Below, one piece after another: positions 33,001 through 42,289 of a stretch of 64,000 nucleotides of DNA. The notes beneath the pieces were generated by a model. It was not told the origin of the DNA. It saw nothing but the letters and a program-made list of their open reading frames with translations, and ran no database searches. A program made the translations under genes and the position numbers. The DNA is from Termitomyces sp. T153. Taxonomy: Eukaryota > Basidiomycota > Agaricomycetes > Agaricales > Lyophyllaceae. The number at the start of each line of letters is the position of its first letter. The first letter of the stretch is position 1. The stretch covers positions 1,302,001 through 1,366,000 of the forward strand of contig JACKQL020000001.1 of NCBI GenBank assembly GCA_018296165.2. Reading direction: 5' to 3'.

Positions 33001-33743
33001 CTCCTCAACGCCCAAGGCAGCTTCGTAGGGGCGGTGACCATTATTCTCCACCTCCAAGAGCCCCCACGCCGAATTCTTACACGAGTCGAGGTTACACGCC
33101 GAGGTCCACTTCCCCAGCAGCTCGCAGCCCACGTTCCCCAGTTCAACGGTCGCCTGTACTTGGTAAGAGGCGACAGCGCGAGGACGTTCGGGAAGATGAA
33201 TATCCTCCACGGCGTCAGTGGCCAACGGACGGAACACGTAGAACAAGATCGCCTCCTCCTCACCTTCGTCAAACGCAACGACGGTCTACTACGCCACACC
33301 GCCCCGCTCTCCAGGCGCGGATGCAGGTTATTAATCACTCGCATGTACGGTTACCCTCAACTCGCGAGCTTGCGTGGCGATCTCCCTCCCCAGATCGCCC
33401 CGCACTTCAAGCACGGATAGGAGTCCGCGACTCAGTTTTCCATGCTATCAACGGTGGCCAGAGCTATCGGCCTACTTATTCTTCAGACACATATGAACGT
33501 CCTCAATCTCGGACACGCGACAATTCTCAGTCAAGACCGGCTGATCAATCTATACCTGTTGAACCTCGTGGTTACTCTTATAATCGTGGCAGAGGGAACA
33601 TGAACGGTAACCGGGCTTCTCCTCGAGGTCGAGGTAATCGTGGAGGAAACCGACTTCTAAATTTGGAGCAACGCATTTCGTCGTCTACCAAGCCTTTGAC
33701 TTTGACACTCATGAATCGCCTTGAAAGTCCTCCAAGAAACTAG
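30024..33743 (+). CDS. Large disordered protein with central coiled coil
   Basis: Single open frame of 1239 residues from MAEHCLASSPSG to LMNRLESPPRN with no need for introns. It is Ser/Pro/Thr-rich throughout. Around residues 200-295 is an alanine-rich helical stretch (LTTAHRSHILAQQSMATAQE...). Around residues 515-605 is a long charged coiled coil (ERKQRELAELKKKEEELTAA and on). The C-terminal quarter is rich in RSP/TPR-type dipeptides and ends with an RGRGNRGGNR patch, resembling RNA-binding tails. I do not recognise a family. An RNA-associated or scaffold role would be guesswork. Long open frames on the other strand (for example 31379-32272) are shadows of this biased sequence. Confidence 0.75.
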   Translation: MAEHCLASSPSGAIPPAPSFASFRFSTIGQDPLLLKRMQSPDLRDNGSPCPSSPKSGELKYPSTVESQQRSLSRPTLFQSLTPSGVPNTRLASQPADVRKTRSTEQPSLPHLRIPAPSQRTLTCSSAAAAPPSAVAQRTPSSSYKEQTSISVSPLEAAKTSVIYTAPTTQRQMPLPATTVHHAHTRALHARLMTSLSKLHPPDMTDALFRAESAKSHSVNALTTAHRSHILAQQSMATAQEAVAATQECFSTAEQARTYANDAFTAIRQLQWQWQVNHIQLQDELRMLGELLEKENGGTCRDAHPQSTLTENKTAAGAVKCPIGVSCVDRSSEVSHQVGVIQSREPSLVIPHPGFPSNHNLDHRKSLELEAGTATRSLEQSHLSSGLLPAISETVPMEVEVDLTEHLPPEADGRMLQEALQPAQSNEVPPLSTRPQVEVLAHISEAGPHLQIQCEKETRSHKSHDKPEVVMMQRRCITPEDLSESAVNASELKSPKNSTASKNIDKLQPPQTINAIIEDANHAFEKIEQKRQSRCLLQERKQRELAELKKKEEELTAAKEQELIAEQEKRRQEVMLQKQRATAETAARINAERARERERAMGASLLPPTSSFPASSTPQSSLPDRTADSENLVTKRITTSWKSKSLSDGVKSGSTTDEHTQPTPTATSGSLPPSPVLAGSAALALRSSKAGTSVNTGPEDVQAANNNSRKAALSTEKFSPNSAARTPTPINDMNGIEDLHVYRHSNDPGNLCVVPRSRVPPTSPEAQAVNLRFVKDGNGVRWDASTLFDPKPEFEHRDQSSIHRNSPVSVKKESPIPAPLVGLQMRRPIEPELIKGADSSLNCSLPVQSDPSASLPPMRGHRTTDKDVSMSQRGVTGTTKAVPASTTHALSYTINTSVAPPLNTRRPHSNVTPPNPHRDNLSSPRIDSKPLTSKPVNALLTTSLATLDMTAIDPILPDDTTHIAPVIHANGGWDRPGDEEIYSGESKIRELTPPQRPRQLRRGGDHYSPPPRAPTPNSYTSRGYTPRSTSPAARSPRSPVQRSPVLGKRRQREDVREDEYPPRRQWPTDGTRRTRSPPPHLRQTQRRSTTPHRPALQARMQVINHSHVRLPSTRELAWRSPSPDRPALQARIGVRDSVFHAINGGQSYRPTYSSDTYERPQSRTRDNSQSRPADQSIPVEPRGYSYNRGRGNMNGNRASPRGRGNRGGNRLLNLEQRISSSTKPLTLTLMNRLESPPRN

Positions 33744-33968
33744 AGTTATACATAGTAAGTCCTGTTGGCTCTCAAGATTGCGTACTGCACTCATAACCAT
33801 GGAAACGATCGTTCAAGTTATGGAGATGTAGACTTATGTACATTTGCTGACGAGCTTCAGGTATAATTCATACCTTATGAATTCTTAGTTACTATGATTT
33901 TGAATTCACAAAAGGCATTCTAATGTACTCACATACCGTACAAAAGGTAGAATCTGCTTTAAGAAAGC
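33744..33968. other. Short convergent 3' flank
   Basis: 225 bases between two gene ends on opposite strands; no coding potential seen. Confidence 0.4.
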
Positions 33969-35221
33969 TTAATTGCCACCACAAATGGAGAGTTCTCTCA
34001 TCTCCTGTAGAACCCCTTCAACCTAGAGACGAAAAGCGATCAGCTAGGAATCAAGTAGCCAACACGATGTACCTGAGCATCGAGCTGCCCTGCAGCATAG
34101 TCATCACGAACGTTGTCGGCGAAATATCTGGTCTCACAGTTATGATAGTGAGGACCCATGAGAGACATACACCGCACCGTTGAACGCCGCTGAGCTTTTC
34201 ATAACCTTCCTCAGCAAACTTGGATTGCATACGAATCATCGCTTCGAAACTAGGATCGAAATAGGGTACTCGTAAATCAAGTAGTTGGGGCAGCTCGGCG
34301 ATAAGCTGATCATTGAGAAGGTCGAAAACTTCTTTGCTCTCGTCATGTTCTTGCTGAGCCTACACCGACGTTAAGTACACCTGAACAGAAATAAGAGAAT
34401 ACATGCCCTAGGAAGTTTTGTTGGGTCCTCAGAAGGCTTATCTATCAATTTCCGTAGCTTGCTGCGAGCCGAGTCATAATCTAACATCTGCGAGAGAAAG
34501 AAGAGTGAGTCGACAAAATTACATCGGTGATTTAGCCTGTTGTTGACCTTCTTATTTCGCTTTGAGATGTGCTCATTCACAACAGGGAAGTAGGCGCACA
34601 TTTTCCCTAGAGGCTCGGAAATAGCTGTCCGGTATGGAACGTCCTGAAAAGTAGAATGAGAGAGTGATTATGATATATCGAGAGCCAACATACAAGTTCC
34701 CTGCCGAATCCCGTATCAAGGTCATCCACTGAACGTTTGTACGCATGACCGGCCATTGCGCCCTCAGACGTACGATCGGCAGCACCATAAAACACTTCCA
34801 AAGTTTCTGCAATGCGACTCTGAGCCGCGGTCATCGCTAACGGCTCATTGGTTCAAACAAGCTGCATAAGCACACCAGATGAGACACACCTCGCATGGCA
34901 TCCCAGTATGCTTTGCTATCCTTCTGTAAAGCCTGACATTCCTTCTCAAACCTGCAGAACGGTAAAGAACGTCATTAAACAGAAATCGCAGAAGACTCAC
35001 GTCCTGTACTTGGCCTCCTCCTCGGTGAACTCACGATCAACTGTCCTCTCAATCTGACCTGTCTTCTGAAGAAGCTGCCACGAAAATGAGCTGACTCAAA
35101 CCAAGGGTACATGTAAGCATACTTACGGTAGTACCCGCCCTATTAACGGTTTTTTTGAATCTGTCTCTGAAGTCAGATAATGGACAGATGGGCTGCTGAC
35201 CACTCACCCAGACCAGCTCAT
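33969..35221 (-). CDS. BAR-domain protein, Rvs161/Hob3 type
   Basis: Many-exon gene from MSWSGFKKTVNRAGTT to LREMRELSICGGN-type ending at 33969. Pieces read in order: LLQKTGQIERTVDREFTEEE, KYR-x-F-E-KECQALQKDSKAYWDAMR, AMTAAQSRIAETLEVFYGAA, YRTAISEPLGKMCAYFPVVN, EHISKRNKK, MLDYDSARSKLRKLI, AQQEHDESKEVFDLLNDQLI, AELPQLLDLRVPYFDPSFEA, MIRMQSKFAEEGYEKLSGVQ, and FADNVRDDYAAGQLDAQ | VEGVLQEMRELSI. The whole protein is one N-BAR domain of about 260 residues with no SH3 domain, which makes it Rvs161/Hob3-like rather than Rvs167-like. The family bends membranes at endocytic sites and links to actin and Cdc42. It diverges from UVDE over 361 bases. Confidence 0.87.
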
Positions 35222-35582
35222 AGTCGCAAACTAAGATTGCTTAGTCATCAGAGATCAAAGGATTAATCTGTCAATATCTGATGATGTATGAGGTATGAAG
35301 GCTAACAACCATCTTTTAGTTTTGCATTGTCACTCGAGCGGAGAAACCTAATCGCAAAACTAAGAGATAGTTTCAATATCAGAGATTGAGAACCATAACT
35401 TGTTAACAAAATCATGACCAAGCTACTGATGCGGCGCAAGACTTATCAGATTAGATTGCAAGTTTCAATATTACATACATCCCTTGGTCTCGATAGCGGC
35501 CTGGATCGAACGATCATTTTGTATGCTTCGAACCTGCGCTCATTTCCGTGGGCCAAAAAAAATAACTCTCGACCTCTTCAGA
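35222..35582. promoter_or_regulatory. Divergent promoter of the BAR and UVDE genes
   Basis: 361 bases between the two starts. It contains AT-rich stretches and no coding frame of note. Shared regulation is possible from the head-to-head layout, but no recognised element is seen. Confidence 0.4.
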
Positions 35583-37799
35583 ATGTCTTCATTTCGTCGC
35601 AGCACCCGTCTAGCTCTTACAGCAGCTTCTTCCTCCGTCCTTGACTGTGGCGTCGCCACCCCTCTTCTGAAGCGCGACGAGTCAATGACTGAGTCGCACA
35701 ACCTCTCGCTCGTTACATCCACATATTCCCCTAGTGGCCAGAATTCGGACATAAGGGAGGTGAAAGATGTTGATGAGCTTATATCATCTTCCAAGGTTCC
35801 CAAGCGGAAGCAGCGGCGTTCAAATGCACTGAAATTACCCGAGGAAGATGAAGATGGAAACAAGGTCAAACATTTGCCCGGGAAGAAGAAAGCCCACAGG
35901 GTGACCAATGGTGTAGAAGATATAGAAGACGGAGAGTTCAAAACCCCTAAGTCGCCCAGAAAGAGACAACGCAAACCTGAACCGGTCTACGTCATTCCAG
36001 ATGTAGAAATCAAGACGACAACCTTCAAAGGACGCCTGGGTAATGTTCTACAGAACTCAAAATAATGTATGCTCACAAAGTGTTACATAGGCTATGCATG
36101 TTTGAATACTGTTCTGCGCAACAAACGACCCGCGAACGAGTCTGTCTTTTGCTCGAGAACTTGCCGGCGCGTGACTTCATATTCTCAGTCATTTAATCTC
36201 ATCAGCAGTTCAGGCTTGATAGCCTCAATAAAAACGGAATTGAATGGGTCAAGGAACTAGGAAAAAGAAATGTGGAGGATCTTCTAACTATAATTCAGTG
36301 GAACGAGGACAATGTATGTGGTTCCAGGAGTTATTCAAGTCCATCCAATCACACCTACTTACCTCCCAAAGCACATACATTTTTTCAGAATATCCTCCGA
36401 GATGTTTCCATTTGCATCTCATGGAAAACATGGTTATTCTCTTGATTATTGTCATAACCTTCTTGCCGAAGTTGGCCGTCTGGCAAATCAATATGGACAC
36501 AGATTGACTACTCATCCTGGGCAGTTTACGCAGCTGGGAAGCCCGAAACCTGAGGTCGTCAAGTCTTCTATCAGAGAACTCGAATACCATTGTGAAATGC
36601 TAGATAGGATGGGCATTGGTATCGACGGTGTGATGATCATTCATGTAAGTTATAGTAGTTCGATGATGGATTTGGAAATGTTTGAACTTTTTGTTCAAGG
36701 GCGGTGGCATTTACGGTGACAAGGTTGCTACGATCGAGAGAATTAAGAAGACTATCACAGAACTACTACCCCAGAACGTTCGAAGTCGGCTCGTACTGGA
36801 AAACGACGAGGTAAATAGGAGCAACATTATTGCGCCACTTGTTGTAGCTCACGCGTTGTAGTTATGTTATAACGCCGAAGATCTTCTTTCAATTTGCGAA
36901 GAATTGGATATACCACTCGTGTTCGGTATACCAAAACGACTAAGTATTACTACACAACACTCAGCATTGCATAGATTACCATCACGACACCTTGAATCCT
37001 TCTTCCATCTCCCCCAGCGCTATCATACAGCGGGCAAATGCTGTTTTCGCTCGACGTGGTATCAGGCCTAAGCAACATCTTAGTGAACCACGGCCGGGGG
37101 CTGAGACGCTGATGGAGAAAAGAGCGCACGCTGATCGCTGCCAGTCCTTTCCTGCGGATTTGCCAGATGATATGGGTGAGTGATTGCAACATCAATCTGC
37201 CCTTCTTTCCTTTTTCAGTAAACTGACACTCCATAACAGATTTGATGATAGAGGTAATCAACTCCTACAGCACTTTATGCTGCTTGATTCGTTGACGCAA
37301 GTATCGAACATAGGCTAAAGACAAAGAGCAGGCCGTACTTCATTTGTATCGAATATACGGCCTTCATCCTGTCAATCATTGTGAGTTCATCAAAGACATT
37401 ATGGTTTACAATTTGATGAGCTGTGCAGCGTCTCTTCGTCCCCCTGCCCAAAATCAAACAAAGGAAACTAAGGGGAGGAAATCGACAAAGAGGCTCCGAG
37501 CGAAAGCGGAAAAGGAGCAGATAGAAGCCGAGAGGGATACGTTCGACGGTGCACTGATGGACTCTCAAGACTTAATACGTGAAAACGAGATAAGGGCGAC
37601 TAGGACAGACTTAAGAAGATCTAGGAGGACTCAGACGAGAATTCAGAAACCCAGGGACCAAGTCGAGGTCCTGGTGGATAGCGAGTTAGCGCCAACTAGT
37701 GCTTCAGAGTCGGATTATGAAATTGCAACGAAGAAGACAGAAGGAAGCTTCAAAAAGAGAAAACTATCACGGGTTGAAAACGAGGCCAACAGCGATTAA
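35583..37799 (+). CDS. UVE1: UV-damage endonuclease (UvdE/Uve1)
   Basis: Start MSSFRRSTRLALTAASSS at 35583. The first 150 residues are basic and disordered, with several KRKQRR- and KSPRKRQRKP-type nuclear localisation signals. The catalytic TIM barrel then follows over about eight exons: LGYACLNTVLR, LDSLNKNGIEWVKELGKRN, FFRISSEMFPFASH, HRLTTHPGQFTQLGSP, DRMGIGIDGVMIIH, GGIYGDK, RLVLENDE, LCYNAEDLLSICEELDIPLVF, DYHHDTLNP and HADRCQSFP. The metal-binding residues of the family (H in THPGQ, E in LENDE, D-x-HH in DYHHD, and H in AHADR) are all present. This enzyme nicks DNA next to UV photoproducts and abasic sites in the nucleus or mitochondria and starts alternative excision repair. A lysine-rich tail of about 130 residues follows the barrel. 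Confidence 0.9.
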
Positions 37800-38011
37800 C
37801 CGACGTGTTTCAGCTCGGCGAGAGCTTTACAGTATAATCTAGAAAGTGAGCATCTATGTACATAGGAATCGATCGTCATATTGAGATGAAATTGATCCCT
37901 CAAAACCTTGTTCCGCCGCTCGATACAAATAAGTATATTCCGCAAAAGCAAATTATGAAAGCAAGCTAAGCATACAACCACAGCAGAAATGTAACCGTTT
38001 CAACAGTGAGT

Positions 38012-41000
38012 TTATCCATTAGTACCAAAACTAGTAAGAGCGATTGCTCCCGACCATATCATTTCTAAAACAGCTCGACCAATAGGGGTCAGCTTCACCT
38101 CAGGTTCAGGAAGTATATCTTCCTCGGACGTAGAGATTGGCAAAGAAACCTCAGACTTCTCACACAACCCCATTTTTACCAGCCCATCCGGATAGAATTC
38201 AATTCCTGCGTCGCGAGAATGACAGATACCGAGGACGTATTCATAATAATTTTCGTCGACATCGACCAGCGGAGGCATATGGGCAAATGCTGTCTCCAGC
38301 GGACCAGTGACAGTCATGCCATCATCAGGAACACGTATTCCGGTGCCTTGCAGCTTTTGATATGGTACAAGGCGAGCGGTAATGTGGAAGGACGTGAGCA
38401 GGACAGAAGCTCGGTCTTCCCGCTTAGTGATTGGATCGTAAGAGGACGTTGGCGATGATCGCAAGCGTTTCTTGTTGTCTCTATCAGTCATTTTATGCTC
38501 TCCCTCTGGAGGTGGCTTGTAGTAGACGAGAAGATACTGCCGTTGGCAATTATGTGTGACGGGCCGTTCAAATGAGGCTGAGAGAGTCTCCGATCGTGCG
38601 TCGGTGTCTCCTGGCCATAGAGGGAGAAGCATATAAAGGGCGTCCTCCGGAATCTGTTTGAAGGGATCATCGTTGTTATGGCTGCCTGCAATCTTCTTTT
38701 GTCTAGGAGGGGCTGGGCCAGCATGTCGCGACGTGTGGTAATTCGACGGCAGCAGTCCAACATCCTTGAAAGAATCATTCAGAGTGTTGATGACAACTTG
38801 ATGGCTTTCCTGCTTGTTTCTGGACTGCAATGCGAGCCAAGGAGCAACGAATGGAGCGTGTAACTGAGCGGGAGATGCCGTGGCGGAATGATTACCACGG
38901 CCTACCAATCGATTCCAAAGTCCTCCTCTCTCTGAGTCACCGTTGAATCTGTCTTGCCGCAATCGTTCAATAAGTGCAGCATCCATGGTCCCGAAAGCTT
39001 CACTATGTGGAGTACGAGTGGGTGGTGCATTTTCATCATCATCATCTTCGTCGTCGTCATCTTCCAAAGGATCACGGATACGACGTCTGCGGCGCGAGTG
39101 ACGTGAAGAATTTCTGGAGATCGAGTATTCGGGTATCCCCACCTCGTGATTAGTCAGAGTACACGGCGACGAAGCAGAACTAGGAGGATAGGTATGAATC
39201 ATAGGTGCAGATGTAGGAGGCGGCAACGGCTGCACAAGAGCACTAGAAGCACTAGGGATATGAATGTCGTCCTTCCATTGCTGCATTATTTTCCCCTTCT
39301 CTTTTGTCTCTTCGGTATTGATCATTGCCTTTATTCGCTCAATCTCTTTTTTCTCCTGCAATTGCTTTTGTTTCTCCCGCTCCTTCTGCCATCGGTGCCT
39401 TTCCTTGTCTCTCACGTCCTGAGAGTGCGAGACATTGGGGTCGTCTAACAATCCATGGGACTCGAGCTTACGAGTCGAGGTAGTGCTGGTGTAAGCCTCT
39501 TGAACACGCCGTGGAGCCAAAAGTATCATGCTGGAGCCCCGTTTGGATACAGGAGAAAGTCCGCCAATAGACATATGGAGAGTTGAATCTGTTGTACGCG
39601 AAGATGTGGGATGGTTTTCACTGCGCTTTCGCGACGATCGATAGTGACGACTGATAGAGAATCCAGCCGCCTTTGAGTGCTTGTGTATAGTAACAGGGGG
39701 TCCGTCAGGTGGCAGACCGTTAGGATATCCGACGGGAAGAATAGAAAGTCGCTGTGGAGGACCCTTGTTTTCATTGGTAGCTGGAAAGAGTAGTTGAGTA
39801 GATTTCATATATAATTTCATACAAGATGTACCTCTCTGAGCGCGTCTCTCAACTTTATATCTTCCCAGCCTATCGTTGCTCCAGAATTCATAGGTATTAA
39901 GTCGCATGCCTTTCCACACTGCAGATGCAGATCCCTTCTCCTTATCAGCAGCTTGTTCCTCGTCACCTGGTGTGCCTTTCTCAGTCGCAATGGTTCCTCC
40001 AGCAGACAAGGAACCACCACCAGCAGTTCTGCTCATGACTGTTGTCGGAGGTTGGAAGACAATCCCTTTTTCTTTCTTAAAGCTCCAGTCTCTTCGTTGA
40101 GCTTGGTAGCTGGGACCATCCCAGTCACGGATAGCTTTACCGAAGGAATCACTACCATAACTCGAAACAGTGGCGGCACTAGGTCTCCTTGCTTCTCTCG
40201 TCCACGACGGAAGCCACTTTGCACCAGTGGTTGATAGTCGACGATGATTAGAACCAGGAGTAAGACTGGAATTTCCAACAATATCACCCATTGCACCAGG
40301 GTCCAGTCCAGTGATACCCCTCTGCATTTGTGTCCAATCAAGGTCGAAATCATCCATGGTAGATGCCACGCCGATGGAGGTAAGCTCCGAAGCATGGTGC
40401 ACGAGATTTTTGGAGCCAGAAGGAAGCGTTGAAGTCTTGAGATCCCTCTCGACATTCCTCGACATGTCTCTACTTTTGTTCCTCTCCTCCAACAGTCTCC
40501 AATCACCGTCGGTACCTGGGACAGATACAGGTGAGGGTTGCAGTTGGTGTCCCATTGTCAACTGGCTAGAAGGTGGAGGTCGATTAATACCCAGCTTTAC
40601 AAAATCATCATCCAAGCTTCGACTGGGCCTGCGGAGGGTCGCCAAACTATCCTCTCTGTTCCTGCCTGTGACAAATATCGAGGGGTCGTCGACTGGTGAT
40701 GTCCCAGGAATTGCTATTGGGATGCTTCCCCTTCTTTCTGTATAGCTCAAACCGCTCCGAATGCTACCAGAACCGTTATTAATACCCACATAGAAGTCGC
40801 GATCCCAATCGTGTGTTGCAACGCTGCCCTCGTATTGCGTGGAACCAATTTCAATATTCACACCTTCATCGTAGTAATCGTAATCGTACTCCGAATCACC
40901 GAACTCCTCATCTGAGCTGAATTCAACTGTCGTATTACTTACAGTTCCCGTTTCGCTGGAATCTGAATCGCGTGGGGTTGTATTGGTTGTGCGAGGGGGA

Positions 41001-41530
41001 AATGGAAGGCGATGATCATCATCTAAATCGGCGATCACAGATTGCTCGGCAGAAGTTTGATTAGTAAAACTCGAATTCTGACTTGCACGAGACCTCGAAC
41101 GCAAGTAATTGTCCCCAGTACTAGAGAGGGATGTTACAGACGCGGAAGCTGATGAAGATCCTGCACGGGAACTAGCAACCGATTCCACTGCGGGGCAGTC
41201 ATAATCACCTCCGCTCTGAATCCCGTTTCCATTCGATGAATGAGTATTATGAGATGCCTGGGGTGTTGTATGAACACGCTGTTGATTATTTTGTTCGTAT
41301 GCCACAACGGATGGCCGGGGAGTAATGTCAGATGAAGGTGGTCCGAAACGGAGATCTTCACCAATGTTGTCCCCATCTCGAACCGATGAGTGAGGATGAA
41401 CAGGCTGAGATGTAGATTGCTGAGGCTGAGCAGATCCAAAAGAAAATGTATGCAAGGAGTTGTAAGTATACAGGTCACCAGAAATGGCATCTGGTATTTG
41501 CAAGGTCTGCTGAGCAGTGGAAGGTTGCAT
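38012..41530 (-). CDS. Large hypothetical protein, disordered N-terminus with conserved-looking C-terminal domain
   Basis: The frame is open for 1172 codons from ATG at 41530. An intron of 51 bases (39831-39781, GTACAT...TTCCAG) lies inside without breaking the frame; removing it gives 1155 residues and joins VERRAQR to ATNENKGPP. Residues 1-550 are Ser-, Asn- and acid-rich. A basic coiled-coil part follows near residue 750 (RHRWQKEREKQKQLQEKKEI). The last 200 residues look folded: YMLLPLWPGDTDARSE, RQYLLVYYKPPPEG, VLLTSFHITARLVPYQKL, DENYYEYVLGICHSRDAGIE and FYPDGLVKMGLCE. I do not recognise the fold or a function. Relatives should exist in other agarics given the ordered C-terminus. Confidence 0.72.
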   Translation of the reverse strand: MQPSTAQQTLQIPDAISGDLYTYNSLHTFSFGSAQPQQSTSQPVHPHSSVRDGDNIGEDLRFGPPSSDITPRPSVVAYEQNNQQRVHTTPQASHNTHSSNGNGIQSGGDYDCPAVESVASSRAGSSSASASVTSLSSTGDNYLRSRSRASQNSSFTNQTSAEQSVIADLDDDHRLPFPPRTTNTTPRDSDSSETGTVSNTTVEFSSDEEFGDSEYDYDYYDEGVNIEIGSTQYEGSVATHDWDRDFYVGINNGSGSIRSGLSYTERRGSIPIAIPGTSPVDDPSIFVTGRNREDSLATLRRPSRSLDDDFVKLGINRPPPSSQLTMGHQLQPSPVSVPGTDGDWRLLEERNKSRDMSRNVERDLKTSTLPSGSKNLVHHASELTSIGVASTMDDFDLDWTQMQRGITGLDPGAMGDIVGNSSLTPGSNHRRLSTTGAKWLPSWTREARRPSAATVSSYGSDSFGKAIRDWDGPSYQAQRRDWSFKKEKGIVFQPPTTVMSRTAGGGSLSAGGTIATEKGTPGDEEQAADKEKGSASAVWKGMRLNTYEFWSNDRLGRYKVERRAQRGTSCMKLYMKSTQLLFPATNENKGPPQRLSILPVGYPNGLPPDGPPVTIHKHSKAAGFSISRHYRSSRKRSENHPTSSRTTDSTLHMSIGGLSPVSKRGSSMILLAPRRVQEAYTSTTSTRKLESHGLLDDPNVSHSQDVRDKERHRWQKEREKQKQLQEKKEIERIKAMINTEETKEKGKIMQQWKDDIHIPSASSALVQPLPPPTSAPMIHTYPPSSASSPCTLTNHEVGIPEYSISRNSSRHSRRRRRIRDPLEDDDDEDDDDENAPPTRTPHSEAFGTMDAALIERLRQDRFNGDSERGGLWNRLVGRGNHSATASPAQLHAPFVAPWLALQSRNKQESHQVVINTLNDSFKDVGLLPSNYHTSRHAGPAPPRQKKIAGSHNNDDPFKQIPEDALYMLLPLWPGDTDARSETLSASFERPVTHNCQRQYLLVYYKPPPEGEHKMTDRDNKKRLRSSPTSSYDPITKREDRASVLLTSFHITARLVPYQKLQGTGIRVPDDGMTVTGPLETAFAHMPPLVDVDENYYEYVLGICHSRDAGIEFYPDGLVKMGLCEKSEVSLPISTSEEDILPEPEVKLTPIGRAVLEMIWSGAIALTSFGTNG
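39781..39831 (-). other. Frame-preserving 51-base intron
   Basis: Donor GGTACAT at 39831 and acceptor TTTCCAG at 39781 on the minus strand bracket 51 bases whose translation has no stop. Spliced and retained forms would both make full-length protein, differing by 17 residues. The intron translation (rich in Met, Lys, Tyr) is unlike the flanking sequence, which favours splicing. Confidence 0.65.
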
Positions 41531-42289
41531 TACGACTTGGGACGATCGATGATCTGGCTTTGCCTGTTTTACTTCTGGTGGCCTTCATAAAGCAAGTCAA
41601 CTAGGCATCCAAGTAGATATCTGCAATCAAAATGGCATACATTTTACCCTTAGAGCCAGAGGACTCGCGGAACGCACTCTGCTGCCGAGAAATGTCGTAA
41701 GAAACGGAAGCGATTTACAACGATGGATGACTGACTGCAGGAGAGATGTCTTCAGCTGTAAGCAAGGACTGAGAAGTATAAGGATCGACGGCGTTCAAGA
41801 GGGAGAGAGGGTGTCTTGGGATCAAGTTTGGGAGTATTGGTGGGCGGTGAGTAGGCAGAGGGTGTTGTTGGTCGGGCTGGGATTGGGCTCTGGTACACCA
41901 CTCCTGACGAGAAGAACGACGCTTGGACCAAGGCATCTGCGATCGCCAAAGCTCAGTATACACGGCTTATGATTGATTAGAGGATTATCGATGTCGAGAG
42001 CGACGACGACGACGACGAGACTTGTAACTATAGGGAACCGTAGAGTCAATTCCAAGAACAAGGGCTACGCTCCCTCTTCACGTGGATTTCGGCAATCAAT
42101 TTCCACGTACCAGACACAACATGTCAAATTGGCAACCTTAGGCAACTTTTCCACACTCGCACAGAAATTGGAATGGAGATAGAAATGTAGTACAAAGCGT
42201 TGTGTGTGATATCGATTGTAAGTAATGCAAAAACAGATATGCAAGACCATCACAATAAGCTGCGAGGGTCGGGAATATGGGTTGTGGTT
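41531..42289. other. Intergenic / 5' leader of the large minus-strand gene
   Basis: Upstream flank of the gene starting at 41530 and 3' flank of the RabGAP gene. Short minus-strand frames at 41715-41963 are proline- and serine-rich but lack family features. A CGA triplet run lies at about 42000-42018. It may hold a 5'-UTR intron of the large gene. Confidence 0.45.
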
